11,679 nucleotides of DNA. Source: DAMBHY01 sp032068765. GTDB lineage: Bacteria > Bacteroidota > Bacteroidia > Bacteroidales > Dysgonomonadaceae. The position numbers and the translations under genes were made by a program. Positions 1-7,272 of the stretch are shown here, in pieces. The stretch is taken from NCBI GenBank assembly GCA_032068765.1, contig DAMBHY010000026.1:1-11679 (forward strand). Direction: 5' to 3'. Every line of letters begins with the position of its first letter. Position 1 is the stretch's first letter. The notes below the pieces were generated by a model. That model worked only from the letters and a program-made list of their open reading frames with translations. It did not search any database and was not told the origin of the DNA.

Positions 1-9
1 ACTAAAAAG

Positions 10-36
10 AAGAGTAGCCTAAAAAGGCTACTCTTT
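10..36 (-). terminator. Intrinsic terminator closing the polysaccharide operon
   Basis: Positions 10-20 and 25-35 form a perfect 11-bp inverted repeat (core AGAGTAGCCT / AGGCTACTCT) around a 4-base loop. Read on the minus strand, the hairpin is followed by CTTTTT (9 down to 4), the U-rich tail of an intrinsic terminator. It lies 20 bases beyond the stop codon of the last glycosyltransferase, so it most likely ends the long minus-strand transcript. A short T run (34-37) on the plus strand means it might also stop transcription arriving from the left. Confidence 0.85.
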
Positions 37-55
37 TATCGGACAACAATGAAAA

Positions 56-901
56 TTAATATACATCATGGATTAATTTATCCTCTTTAATGCTATTTTT
101 GACAAAAAAACCATGCTTTTTAAAAAAAGTAAATCTACTTTTCAAATGTAATACAGCTTTATTTCCGAATTTTGAACTTGCTCGCAAATGGTTATGAATC
201 ATGCGAGATTCAGGAAAGTAAATAACAGGAATATTAAATTCCCATGCCCGCAAACAAAGATCTTCATCCTCTACATATAAAAAATAATTTTCATCAAAAC
301 CACCTAATAAATTATATACTGAAGAGGGCATAAATAAAGCAGCTCCAATAGCCCAATCTATATATTGAATTTGAGAATAATTCATTTCCTTGCAGAGATA
401 ATTNNNNNNNNNNTTATTGATAACTTTATTAGCAATATTATCCTTACCTTTTGTAAGCAATCTATTAAAAAATATTGATAATGTCATAAATTTTCTAACC
501 GAAAATTGAGTAGTCAGATCTGGATTTAGAAGTTTTGGAGCAACTATTACATCCTTATCTATATTTTCTAAAAATAAAAAAAGTAATTCGATGGAATTAT
601 TCTCCAATATAATGTCTGGATTAATTATTGCAATATATTTTCCCTGAGAGGCCTTTACTCCTATATTATTATTCTCACCAAACCCTTTCAATTTTCTATT
701 TTCAATAATTTTCACATCAGGATAATGAGAAGAAATAAAATTCACACTATCATCAGAAGAACAGTTATCAACATAGATTACCTCAAAAGAATAACATTTA
801 TTGATATTGAATTTATATATTGATGAAAATAAAGACTGAATATATTTTAAATGATTCATACCAACAGTTATTATTGATATATCTATTTTATGATCTTTCA
901 T
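56..901 (-). CDS. GT2 family glycosyltransferase (rhamnosyltransferase-like), interrupted by an assembly gap
   Basis: Predicted cytoplasmic or membrane-associated inverting glycosyltransferase with a GT-A fold, adding one sugar to the lipid-linked repeat unit. The N-terminal nucleotide-binding part has ISIITV (8-13) and VDNCSSD (44-50). NNNIGVKAS (77-85) and INPD (93-96) follow, where NPD takes the place of a DxD metal site, as is usual in WbbL/RfbF-like rhamnosyltransferases. GGFDENYFLYVEDEDLCLR (200-218) carries the acidic catalytic region, and IHNHLRASS (235-243) is the usual C-terminal His/Ser motif. About 281 residues is close to the family norm. It starts with ATG 9 bases after the stop of the preceding GT2 gene and is last before the terminator. 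Ten Ns at 404-413 hide residues around 163-166. The frame is kept across them and both halves fit one protein, so I do not call it broken. The sugar donor cannot be told from sequence; rhamnose is only a family-level guess. Confidence 0.88.
   Translation of the reverse strand: MKDHKIDISIITVGMNHLKYIQSLFSSIYKFNINKCYSFEVIYVDNCSSDDSVNFISSHYPDVKIIENRKLKGFGENNNIGVKASQGKYIAIINPDIILENNSIELLFLFLENIDKDVIVAPKLLNPDLTTQFSVRKFMTLSIFFNRLLTKGKDNIANKVINXXXXNYLCKEMNYSQIQYIDWAIGAALFMPSSVYNLLGGFDENYFLYVEDEDLCLRAWEFNIPVIYFPESRMIHNHLRASSKFGNKAVLHLKSRFTFFKKHGFFVKNSIKEDKLIHDVY
404..413. other. Assembly gap (run of 10 Ns) inside the last glycosyltransferase gene
   Basis: Ten consecutive Ns interrupt the 56-901 coding sequence between residues about 162 and 167. 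A round number of Ns usually marks a scaffold join and need not equal the true missing length. Reading frame and family motifs continue on the far side, so the missing length is probably 1 modulo 3, such as the stated 10 bases. Confidence 0.97.
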
Positions 902-910
902 TAGAATAAA

Positions 911-1606
911 TTATCTTAAAGTGGAATAAAAAAACATTTGTAATCTATATTTTATTTGGAAAAACAGTGTATTAGTTGTTTTTTGGGATGTGGTAGATGC
1001 ATTATTGCTGTGCCTACGATATCTAATAAGTTTGTTAGGAATAATAACTGGACTTCCATATTTTTCTGCAATAAGTGCAATCCACATATCATGCATCTGT
1101 ATAGTCTGCGGAATAGGAAGAATTTTATTTAATAACTCGCTACGAAAAGCCATACAACAACCAACATATGTATTCCTTATAAGATTTTTAAAATAGCCCA
1201 GTCTTGATTTATATATACTAAACAAATCTTGACAAATTATTACATCTTGTCCATCGATTAACTCAGCATTATGAAGAACTATATCATATTTATTTAGCTT
1301 ATCAATAACTTTTTCTATTTTATCAGCTTCCCATATATCATCTTGATCTGCTAAAAAAATAAATTCTCCTTTAGCATGTATTAATGCGTTCTCAAAATTA
1401 TGAGTCACCCCTCTTTTCTTTGTATTCTTAAAAATTTTTATTCTTGAATCATTAAATGACTTCAAAATAGATATTGTATTATCCTTACTATCATCATCAG
1501 AAATTATTAGCTCATCATCATTCTTTAGTTGTTTTAATATAGATTCTATTTGAGGCTTTAAATATTTTGCACCATTATAGGTAGCCATGCATACACTTAC
1601 GCTCAT
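911..1606 (-). CDS. GT2 family glycosyltransferase, short form
   Basis: Predicted GT-A glycosyltransferase of 231 residues acting on the cytoplasmic face to extend the repeat unit. Visible motifs are VCMATYNGAKYL (5-16) at the N-terminus, IISDDDSKDNT (34-44) with nucleotide-binding aspartates, and LADQDDIWE (85-93), the DxD metal-binding site (D87 and D89 or D90). Further on are MHDMWI (171-176) with a likely catalytic Asp173, and YRRHSNNAS (196-204), the C-terminal motif common in rhamnosyltransferase-like GT2 enzymes. It is shorter than the roughly 300 residues usual for relatives, but every core motif is present, so it looks complete. Its ATG overlaps the end of the upstream GT4 gene by 4 bases (ATGA, 1603-1606), indicating translational coupling. 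A 60-base sample (1441-1500) is 25% GC. Donor and linkage cannot be inferred. Confidence 0.9.
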   Translation of the reverse strand: MSVSVCMATYNGAKYLKPQIESILKQLKNDDELIISDDDSKDNTISILKSFNDSRIKIFKNTKKRGVTHNFENALIHAKGEFIFLADQDDIWEADKIEKVIDKLNKYDIVLHNAELIDGQDVIICQDLFSIYKSRLGYFKNLIRNTYVGCCMAFRSELLNKILPIPQTIQMHDMWIALIAEKYGSPVIIPNKLIRYRRHSNNASTTSQKTTNTLFFQIKYRLQMFFYSTLR

Positions 1607-2748
1607 AGATTCATATTTTTAAAAGCTTGTAAAAATTTTTCTGCAGAATTATCCCAGTTCTTTTCTCCATAAAAATATTCTGCTTCAATATTTGAGGACA
1701 TTTCTTTTACCAACTCTGGTTTATTATAAAGATGATCAATAGCATCCATTATAGCATTTCGACTTTTTGGCTTAATTAATAATCCTGTTTTTCCATCTTC
1801 TATCATTTCGGGTAGTCCGCCAACATTAGATGCTATAACGGGTTTTTTAAATGCAAACGCAGACATAACTACCCCACTCTGCGTTGCATCGGTATATGGG
1901 CAAATAACGACAGAACTTTCCTGAATTAATTTAGCTAAAATTTCAGGCTGAATAAATTCATTAATAATATTTATCTGAGGATGATTTAAATAAGGTTTTA
2001 TATCAAAATCAAATTCTCCACTACCAGCAATTGTTAAGGATATATTATAATTCTTTTTATCTCTCAAATATAAACAAAAGGCCTCTAATAAATATTTTAC
2101 TCCTTTATAAGGTGAAATCCTACCAAAAAAAAGTATATTAAAACAATCTGAATGCTTACATTGAAGCTTAGAAAAACAAGTAAGATATTCATAAACACTA
2201 AGAAAAGAAGCAAAAACTTGATTGGGACTTTGATTAAAATTTTCAATAAAATCACTTCGTTGATTCTTATTTAAAAGAATTTTATGCTTTATTAAAGAAA
2301 AATAAATTTTCCTGAAAAAATTATCTACTAAGAAATTTTCGCCAGAATGTAAAAATGGATCGTGCACAAGTAAAAGTGTTTTTTTCCTATAATATAATGA
2401 TGTAACAAAATAAGTCAACATATGACTATCGATTAAAATTACATCCGGATTTATATTTTTTAAAAGCTGATTAATTTTATATGAGTTATATAACTTTTTT
2501 AATATATGAGAATTCCTTACACCTTTTACTACATAAGTTTTTTCTAAAGGAATTAAATGTTTGAATCTTTGCAATTGTTTTACGTCTTTACCAGATGAGA
2601 TCAAACTACTTAACTGATTTTTGTCCAGATAATTATAAACTTCATATAAGGCTTCTGTTATAAAATAAACATCATTATTTTTATTAAGTGCATTAACTAA
2701 AGAAACATTGGCATCAAATGCAAATGCTGATAAAAAAGCAATTCTCAT
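1603..2748 (-). CDS. GT4 family glycosyltransferase (GT-B fold)
   Basis: Predicted retaining glycosyltransferase of 381 residues with the two-domain GT-B fold. The N-terminal acceptor domain starts at MRIAFLSAF and continues through PDVILIDSH (101-109) and LLVHDPF (126-132). The C-terminal donor domain is clear: ILFFGRISPYKG (205-216), then a stretch from Tyr285 to Ser307 containing ATQSGVVMSAFAFKKPVIAS, then GGLPEMIEDGKTGLL (310-324) with Glu314. The usual GT4 Glu-x7-Glu pair is replaced here by the ATQSGVVMSA version, which I recall from a recognised GT4 subgroup, so it probably remains active. It overlaps both neighbours by 4 bases (ATGA at 2745-2748 and 1603-1606), placing it in the middle of a tightly coupled set of three glycosyltransferase genes. 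It is very AT-rich. Substrate unknown. Confidence 0.9.
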   Translation of the reverse strand: MRIAFLSAFAFDANVSLVNALNKNNDVYFITEALYEVYNYLDKNQLSSLISSGKDVKQLQRFKHLIPLEKTYVVKGVRNSHILKKLYNSYKINQLLKNINPDVILIDSHMLTYFVTSLYYRKKTLLLVHDPFLHSGENFLVDNFFRKIYFSLIKHKILLNKNQRSDFIENFNQSPNQVFASFLSVYEYLTCFSKLQCKHSDCFNILFFGRISPYKGVKYLLEAFCLYLRDKKNYNISLTIAGSGEFDFDIKPYLNHPQINIINEFIQPEILAKLIQESSVVICPYTDATQSGVVMSAFAFKKPVIASNVGGLPEMIEDGKTGLLIKPKSRNAIMDAIDHLYNKPELVKEMSSNIEAEYFYGEKNWDNSAEKFLQAFKNMNL

Positions 2749-3710
2749 TTCTTATTTTTCCTATTTATATAAAAATGTTTTAATGCTAATATAGAAGCAT
2801 AAATAATCTCAGGTATGGTTATATTATATTTTCTTCTCCTTTTAATAAAATAGCCAATGTTGAAAAATCTTTTTTCAAACGATTGAGATAAAATGAATAT
2901 TCTTTTTTTTTGAAAATAAATATCTTTATAATTTTTAATATTTTCAAAATAGATTCTATCTATTTTATTATCTGGACAATTAGATTGAATAAAAGAATTA
3001 TACCAATCCTTTTCTTGGTTTATAGAAAGTAATTTAATATTTTCTTTACTTGATTTTGTTATTGTGATAGAGCTTTCCCTATATAAAAATAAGACTAACT
3101 GGGTATGAGCAATTCCTTTTTTTTCCATTGCAATAAAAGATGATATATCATCAGAAGCCCATGCCAGCGGTAATTTATAAAAGCCACCATTGTTTACTAA
3201 AGTTTCCCTTCGATATACAAAATCAGAAATAAATTGATGACGATATTCCTTCATTCTATGCCAAATATTTTCATAGACTGATTCATATTCCGGCCATGAG
3301 GGGGTTATCCATAAAGGCTCAGAATTACTATCAATTACGCAAGTTCTACAGTGAAAAACATCTAAATGGGGATACTTATTTATTAGAATAAGAATTTCTT
3401 CCAAAAAATTTGGTTCAAATTTATCATCATCACCCATAAGAATAAAAAATTCGCCTGTAGCATAGGACAAACATATATTCCAGTTATCTACAACATTAAC
3501 TGCACCACAATTTCTTTTATTTTTAAAATATTGAATTCTTGGATCAGAATATCTCGCAACAATTTTTTGCAAATTCTCAGGCGAATTATCATCAACAATT
3601 ATTAATTCAAAATAAGGATAAGTCTGAGATAATATGCTTTGAATACATTCGTCTAAAAAACGAGCTTTATAAGCGGGTATTGCTACAGTAAATTTTTTTT
3701 TTAGCACCAT
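2745..3710 (-). CDS. GT2 family glycosyltransferase
   Basis: Predicted GT-A glycosyltransferase of 321 residues. FTVAIPAYKARFLDECI (7-23) and LIIVDDNSPEN (36-46, Asp40/Asp41) form the nucleotide-sugar binding part. FFILMGDDDKFEP (88-100) holds the metal-binding Asp94-96. GGFYKLPLAWASDD (175-188) ends in the acidic pair expected to contain the catalytic base. After about residue 200 the protein diverges, and the last 60 residues are basic and aromatic (KRRRKY near 290), which may anchor it to the membrane or the lipid-linked acceptor. It starts with ATG 15 bases after the wzy candidate ends and shares a 4-base ATGA overlap with the GT4 gene. It is therefore first in transcription order of the four glycosyltransferases. 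Donor unknown. Confidence 0.9.
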   Translation of the reverse strand: MVLKKKFTVAIPAYKARFLDECIQSILSQTYPYFELIIVDDNSPENLQKIVARYSDPRIQYFKNKRNCGAVNVVDNWNICLSYATGEFFILMGDDDKFEPNFLEEILILINKYPHLDVFHCRTCVIDSNSEPLWITPSWPEYESVYENIWHRMKEYRHQFISDFVYRRETLVNNGGFYKLPLAWASDDISSFIAMEKKGIAHTQLVLFLYRESSITITKSSKENIKLLSINQEKDWYNSFIQSNCPDNKIDRIYFENIKNYKDIYFQKKRIFILSQSFEKRFFNIGYFIKRRRKYNITIPEIIYASILALKHFYINRKNKK

Positions 3711-3725
3711 TTACTAGTTTTCAAT

Positions 3726-4895
3726 TCAACTTCTAATTTTTATTCTGTTTGCTTTAGCTATAAATATATAAAGTATAAACCAAATAATATATTGATAGTA
3801 TTTGAAAATTTGAAAATTGAAGATTCCAAAATAAGCTGCCTTAATCAAAATTAGATATACCATTGCATCCTGCATTTGAATGACTCCCGGCTTAATTTTT
3901 CTTAAAAGAAAACGAGAAATAACCGAATAACATAATAGGAAAATAATTGTCCCCCAAATATTGAAATCGATATACAAGGATCCCACAAATGTTTTAAACA
4001 AATAAACAGGAATTTTTTTAGTATTTGGTTCTTTCCAACCGAATAAATCTCCAAAAGTGAAATTTCCGTTAAAAAATGCTGGAGAATCCCAAAATACAGT
4101 TGCCCAATTAATAAAAGGCTCACAAAAATATGAGACAATCCACAGCAACATGTCCTGATTACCAAATCTTGACTGAGAGATAAGTAGAATAGCAGGAATA
4201 AAAAGAGCCAACATAATAACGGTTAAAATTAAAAATATACGCTTTTTTCTTCTACTAATGTTATTTGAAAATAATAAAAAACTGACAATTAAATCTCCGA
4301 ACAAGAAAAAAGAAATTCCTCTAGAGCTATAAACTTTCATTCTTATAAAACCTTCTATAAGAACTAATAAAAACAATAGTAAAGCTCGAAAATTATTTTT
4401 CCCTGACTTCGAAAAATAAAAAAATATTAATAAGTTTGCTGGAATAGAGAATATACTGGCAAAATTAGCCGACCAAGCTTTGATTCCGCCCCTTTCACTA
4501 CTTAAGTTGTATGCTTCCATTGCATCTTTTACTTGCAAAGAATCTTGAAAATTAATAATAATACTCCCACTAAAAGAAATTACTGAAATATAAAATAAAA
4601 ATGTAGCAATAGGTTTTGATATCTGTATATGAATTTTATTTGAATTGATTCTCCATAAAGGATATATAAATAACCAAAAACAAATATGAAAAAATATAAA
4701 AGGCCATATTGATATCTTGACCCTTTGCAAGTGAGTCCATTGATAAATATCTGGATTAATCCCAATAATTGCAGTAAAAGCAAAAAAAGAATAAAAAGCT
4801 AAAATAAAAATATTTATACTCATTCCTTTTTCTCTTCTAATACATATCATTAGAGGAATTAAAAATAAAATAAAATTAAATATTAAAATGTCCAT
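3726..4895 (-). CDS. wzy: Candidate Wzy oligosaccharide repeat-unit polymerase (integral membrane protein)
   Basis: Hydrophobic protein of 389 residues with roughly 11-12 predicted membrane segments. Those easiest to see lie near 3-19, 26-43, 61-80, 95-115, 144-162, 170-184, 193-210, 219-240, 305-329, 343-360 and 367-381. A longer polar stretch at about 241-300 would be the large periplasmic loop typical of Wzy. FVGSLYIDFNIWG (303-315) resembles the GxxYxDFxxxG signature near the C-terminus of many repeat-unit polymerases. Two arginines in loops (SSERGG near 132-137 and SSRGIS near 190-195) sit where Wzy enzymes often have functional arginines. Wzy proteins share little sequence, so the call rests on topology, length, the C-terminal motif, and its place between wzx and the glycosyltransferases. 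Predicted role: joining flipped repeat units in the periplasmic leaflet of the inner membrane. A different membrane protein, such as an acyltransferase, is less likely because its motifs are absent. Confidence 0.75.
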   Translation of the reverse strand: MDILIFNFILFLIPLMICIRREKGMSINIFILAFYSFFAFTAIIGINPDIYQWTHLQRVKISIWPFIFFHICFWLFIYPLWRINSNKIHIQISKPIATFLFYISVISFSGSIIINFQDSLQVKDAMEAYNLSSERGGIKAWSANFASIFSIPANLLIFFYFSKSGKNNFRALLLFLLVLIEGFIRMKVYSSRGISFFLFGDLIVSFLLFSNNISRRKKRIFLILTVIMLALFIPAILLISQSRFGNQDMLLWIVSYFCEPFINWATVFWDSPAFFNGNFTFGDLFGWKEPNTKKIPVYLFKTFVGSLYIDFNIWGTIIFLLCYSVISRFLLRKIKPGVIQMQDAMVYLILIKAAYFGIFNFQIFKYYQYIIWFILYIFIAKANRIKIRS

Positions 4896-4943
4896 TATTA
4901 AATATAAAAAAGCTTTTTTAATTGCTCTACCAATTAAATCATT

Positions 4944-4980
4944 ACTTATTGAAAATCAGCTATATTTTTTTTCAATAAGT
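4944..4980. repeat. 12-bp perfect inverted repeat in the wzx-wzy gap
   Basis: ACTTATTGAAAA (4944-4955) and TTTTCAATAAGT (4969-4980) are perfect reverse complements separated by 13 bases. In RNA this makes a 12-bp AT-rich hairpin, about 50 bases before the ATG of the wzy candidate. No T-run follows it on the minus strand, so it is a poor intrinsic terminator. It could be an attenuator, an RNA processing or stability element, or a protein-binding palindrome. The pairing is seen directly; the role is unknown. Confidence 0.7.
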
Positions 4981-5034
4981 ATGATCTAATAAAAGATTTA
5001 TGATCATTTAATTTGTATCTCTATTTCTTTTAAA

Positions 5035-5058
5035 GAACTATAGAACAATCGAACTATA
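5035..5058. repeat. Pair of 8-bp direct repeats (GAACTATA) in the wzx-wzy gap
   Basis: GAACTATA occurs at 5035-5042 and again at 5051-5058, 16 bases start to start, in the non-coding gap after wzx. Such spacing could suit a regulator binding two half-sites. In AT-rich DNA it could also be chance, so this is weakly supported. Confidence 0.3.
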
Positions 5059-5101
5059 ACCCCATACAATATAGCAACTGAATTCAAATATTTTCTCTGT
5101 T

Positions 5102-6541
5102 TCAATTTTTTCTTATTTTATACAAAATTTGAATCAATATTTTATTTTTTAAAATATAAATATTCAATATAAAATAGTAAATAATCATTAATATACCACC
5201 GATGATAGAAAACACAATATTTGAAAGTAATCTTTCGCTTTTAATCATAATGACAATAAAAAATATAGGTAAGGATAAAAAGAATTGTATCAAAAAATTC
5301 TTAACTGGAAATTTTATATCTAAATTTCTTTTAACAATAATCTGCGCACCAAGCAATATAGAAAGCTCACAAATTACCCAAACCAAAGCCGATCCTACAC
5401 TTTTGAGATAACTTACCAAAAGAATATTCAATAGTAAACCAAGTATAGCTCCCATTACTGAATTCCAAAGAATTGCCCGGTCTTTCCCCAATGGCATGAG
5501 AACTTGAATGATGAGAATCTGCTCGATACCGATAATCACCAGTAAAGGCATTACAATCCTCATAGGCAGAATTGCGCCTTCATATCCAGGTCCCGCAATT
5601 AGTTGAATAATCTGAGGAGCAAATATCTCCGTGAACACAATTAAGGGAAATGTGAAAGTGAAGAGAAAACTGTAGGATTTGTAAATTTTATCACGAAATT
5701 CCTCCATTCTTCCCTCTGCAACAAGGGACGTCATTCTTGGTAACATTACTCCTGTAAAAGCTGTAAAGACAGCTAGTAGTATGGTATATAGTTTGGTGGC
5801 AGTTGTATAATAACCCACCTCCTTTTCTCCTGCAACAAAACCAAGATAAACCACATTGAATGTAGTATATAAGGACGTTAGTATCATATATACACCCATT
5901 GTGACTATTCCCGGCAAAAATCTTTTCAGCCTTAATCCAGCAATTTTAATTTGGATCTGTTTACATAAATAGCGCCAATTATAAACTGCATTTACGATTA
6001 CAGCCATGCTTGTAAGAAAATAATATATTATATAATCTTTTTGCTCCCGTACAAAAATAAAAACTGATACTACATAGACTATTTTAATTATAAGTGTTCT
6101 TACAGTAATGTATTTGAAATTCTCTGTTCCTTTATAAAACCATTCCACCAAAAGAAAATTGAAAAACAGTTTAGCAGCACCTATGAACATCAGTTCTTTG
6201 TACTGGTAAAATTTTGGAATGACAAAAATCAAAACAATGAGAATAATCAGGCCGGCAAGTGTAAACAGTCCGTTCAAGAAAAAAATATCCCGAAAACTTT
6301 CTTCCAATGCATTTTTATCATTTTTATATTTAGCAATTTCTCTGATACCTATTGCATTTACCCCTAACATAGAAACCAGAATAAAATAGTTGATGACACT
6401 ATCTACAAAATTGCATATACCAATATTATTAACTCCAAGTACTCTGGATATATATGGAAAAGTAAGAAATGTAAACACGAAGCCACTAACCGTAAGAGTA
6501 GTGCTGTATAAAAAATTTTTCTTTATGTTCTGTCCGCCCAT
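5102..6541 (-). CDS. wzx: Wzx-type polysaccharide flippase
   Basis: Integral membrane protein of 479 residues in the MATE/MVF-like polysaccharide flippase family. It moves the undecaprenyl-diphosphate-linked repeat unit across the inner membrane for polymerisation. The N-terminus carries family hallmarks: FPYISRVLGVNNIGICNF (28-45) and GIREIAKYKND (65-75). EWFYKGTENFKYITVRT (133-149) is another conserved stretch, and MTSLVAEGR (270-278) a polar loop. About 12-14 hydrophobic segments are visible, and the length is normal. The ATG shares one base with the stop of the acyltransferase gene (6541), so translation is probably coupled. The last ~80 residues (from 401) are extremely rich in Ile, Leu, Phe, Lys and Asn. 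Their DNA (5101-5340) is about 17% GC, against about 40% in the next 240 bases, suggesting a recombination junction in the gene. Variable C-termini are common in Wzx, so the protein should still work. Confidence 0.93.
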   Translation of the reverse strand: MGGQNIKKNFLYSTTLTVSGFVFTFLTFPYISRVLGVNNIGICNFVDSVINYFILVSMLGVNAIGIREIAKYKNDKNALEESFRDIFFLNGLFTLAGLIILIVLIFVIPKFYQYKELMFIGAAKLFFNFLLVEWFYKGTENFKYITVRTLIIKIVYVVSVFIFVREQKDYIIYYFLTSMAVIVNAVYNWRYLCKQIQIKIAGLRLKRFLPGIVTMGVYMILTSLYTTFNVVYLGFVAGEKEVGYYTTATKLYTILLAVFTAFTGVMLPRMTSLVAEGRMEEFRDKIYKSYSFLFTFTFPLIVFTEIFAPQIIQLIAGPGYEGAILPMRIVMPLLVIIGIEQILIIQVLMPLGKDRAILWNSVMGAILGLLLNILLVSYLKSVGSALVWVICELSILLGAQIIVKRNLDIKFPVKNFLIQFFLSLPIFFIVIMIKSERLLSNIVFSIIGGILMIIYYFILNIYILKNKILIQILYKIRKN

Positions 6542-7218
6542 TAATAATCTATATCGTCATCTGCCAGATCTCTGTAGATTCCAGTAAATTTTAATTTTGC
6601 CGGACTGCCCGCAATAAGACTGTATTCAGGAATATCATACTTTTTATTTATTACAGAATTACCTGCAACTATCGTATAATCTGGTGTTTCGGTCCCTTTC
6701 ATGACAGTACATTTCAACCCAATCCAATTGTTCTTCCCAATTCTTATACTTCCAAATGCAGGACCTGCCTCTCCATTTATCCGTTTTGTTCTATGAAAAT
6801 TCGTATCAATAATAAGACAATCCCAACCCATCCTTACATAATCACCAATACTGATAGATTTATAACAGGCGATCTTTAAGCTATTTGAATTAAAACCAGT
6901 TCCAAAATAAAGTTTTCCTTTCTGCCCTATTGAAATAGCAGATGCGTTTCCTATACTACATGAACTTTTAAAAATAACGTGCCCACCATGATTTTCCCAA
7001 ACAATGCCTGCATCAGGATAAAGCGATACATTATAGCATCCTAGTCTAATCATTCCGGTTTTAATCCTATTACTCTCTATAGTAACCTTACCTTTCATAC
7101 GAAGCAATTTCGGTTTATACAATAATATGGGTAAAACGAGAGCTTGCTTAAAAGGAAGATATCGGAAATTAAAGTAGACAATGTGAAAAATGTAAGGAAG
7201 ATACTTTAAAACATTCAT
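6541..7218 (-). CDS. Left-handed beta-helix (hexapeptide-repeat) acyltransferase
   Basis: Protein of 225 residues predicted to transfer an acetyl or similar group to a sugar of the repeat unit in the cytoplasm. Irregular hexapeptide-like turns run from about residue 57 to 205: IRLGCYNVSL, CSIGNASAISIG (87-98), SISIGDYVRMG (121-131), SIRIGKNNWIGLKCTVMKG (157-175) and TIVAGNSVI (182-190). DTNFH (138-142) contains the likely catalytic His142, equivalent to the active-site histidine of the family. IAGSPAK (202-208) is the typical end of the helix. The first 40 residues are hydrophobic and basic (YLPYIFHIVYFNFRY), which may seat it at the membrane. It starts at ATG 7218 after a 54-base gap and overlaps wzx by one base, tying modification to flipping. 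O- versus N-acylation is not resolved. The sugar N-acetyltransferases of bacillosamine-type pathways are relatives, but no partner sugar genes are present here. Confidence 0.87.
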   Translation of the reverse strand: MNVLKYLPYIFHIVYFNFRYLPFKQALVLPILLYKPKLLRMKGKVTIESNRIKTGMIRLGCYNVSLYPDAGIVWENHGGHVIFKSSCSIGNASAISIGQKGKLYFGTGFNSNSLKIACYKSISIGDYVRMGWDCLIIDTNFHRTKRINGEAGPAFGSIRIGKNNWIGLKCTVMKGTETPDYTIVAGNSVINKKYDIPEYSLIAGSPAKLKFTGIYRDLADDDIDY

Positions 7219-7272
7219 GGGAAAAATATTACTTATCAGGTTTAAAAAACCGATCTTGTTAATTATATAATA

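Noticed and set aside
7239..7251. Small hairpin GGTTT/AAACC in the gap between hydrolase and acyltransferase
   Set aside because: Only 5 bp with a 3-base loop and no T-tract after it on the minus strand; likely chance in AT-rich DNA.
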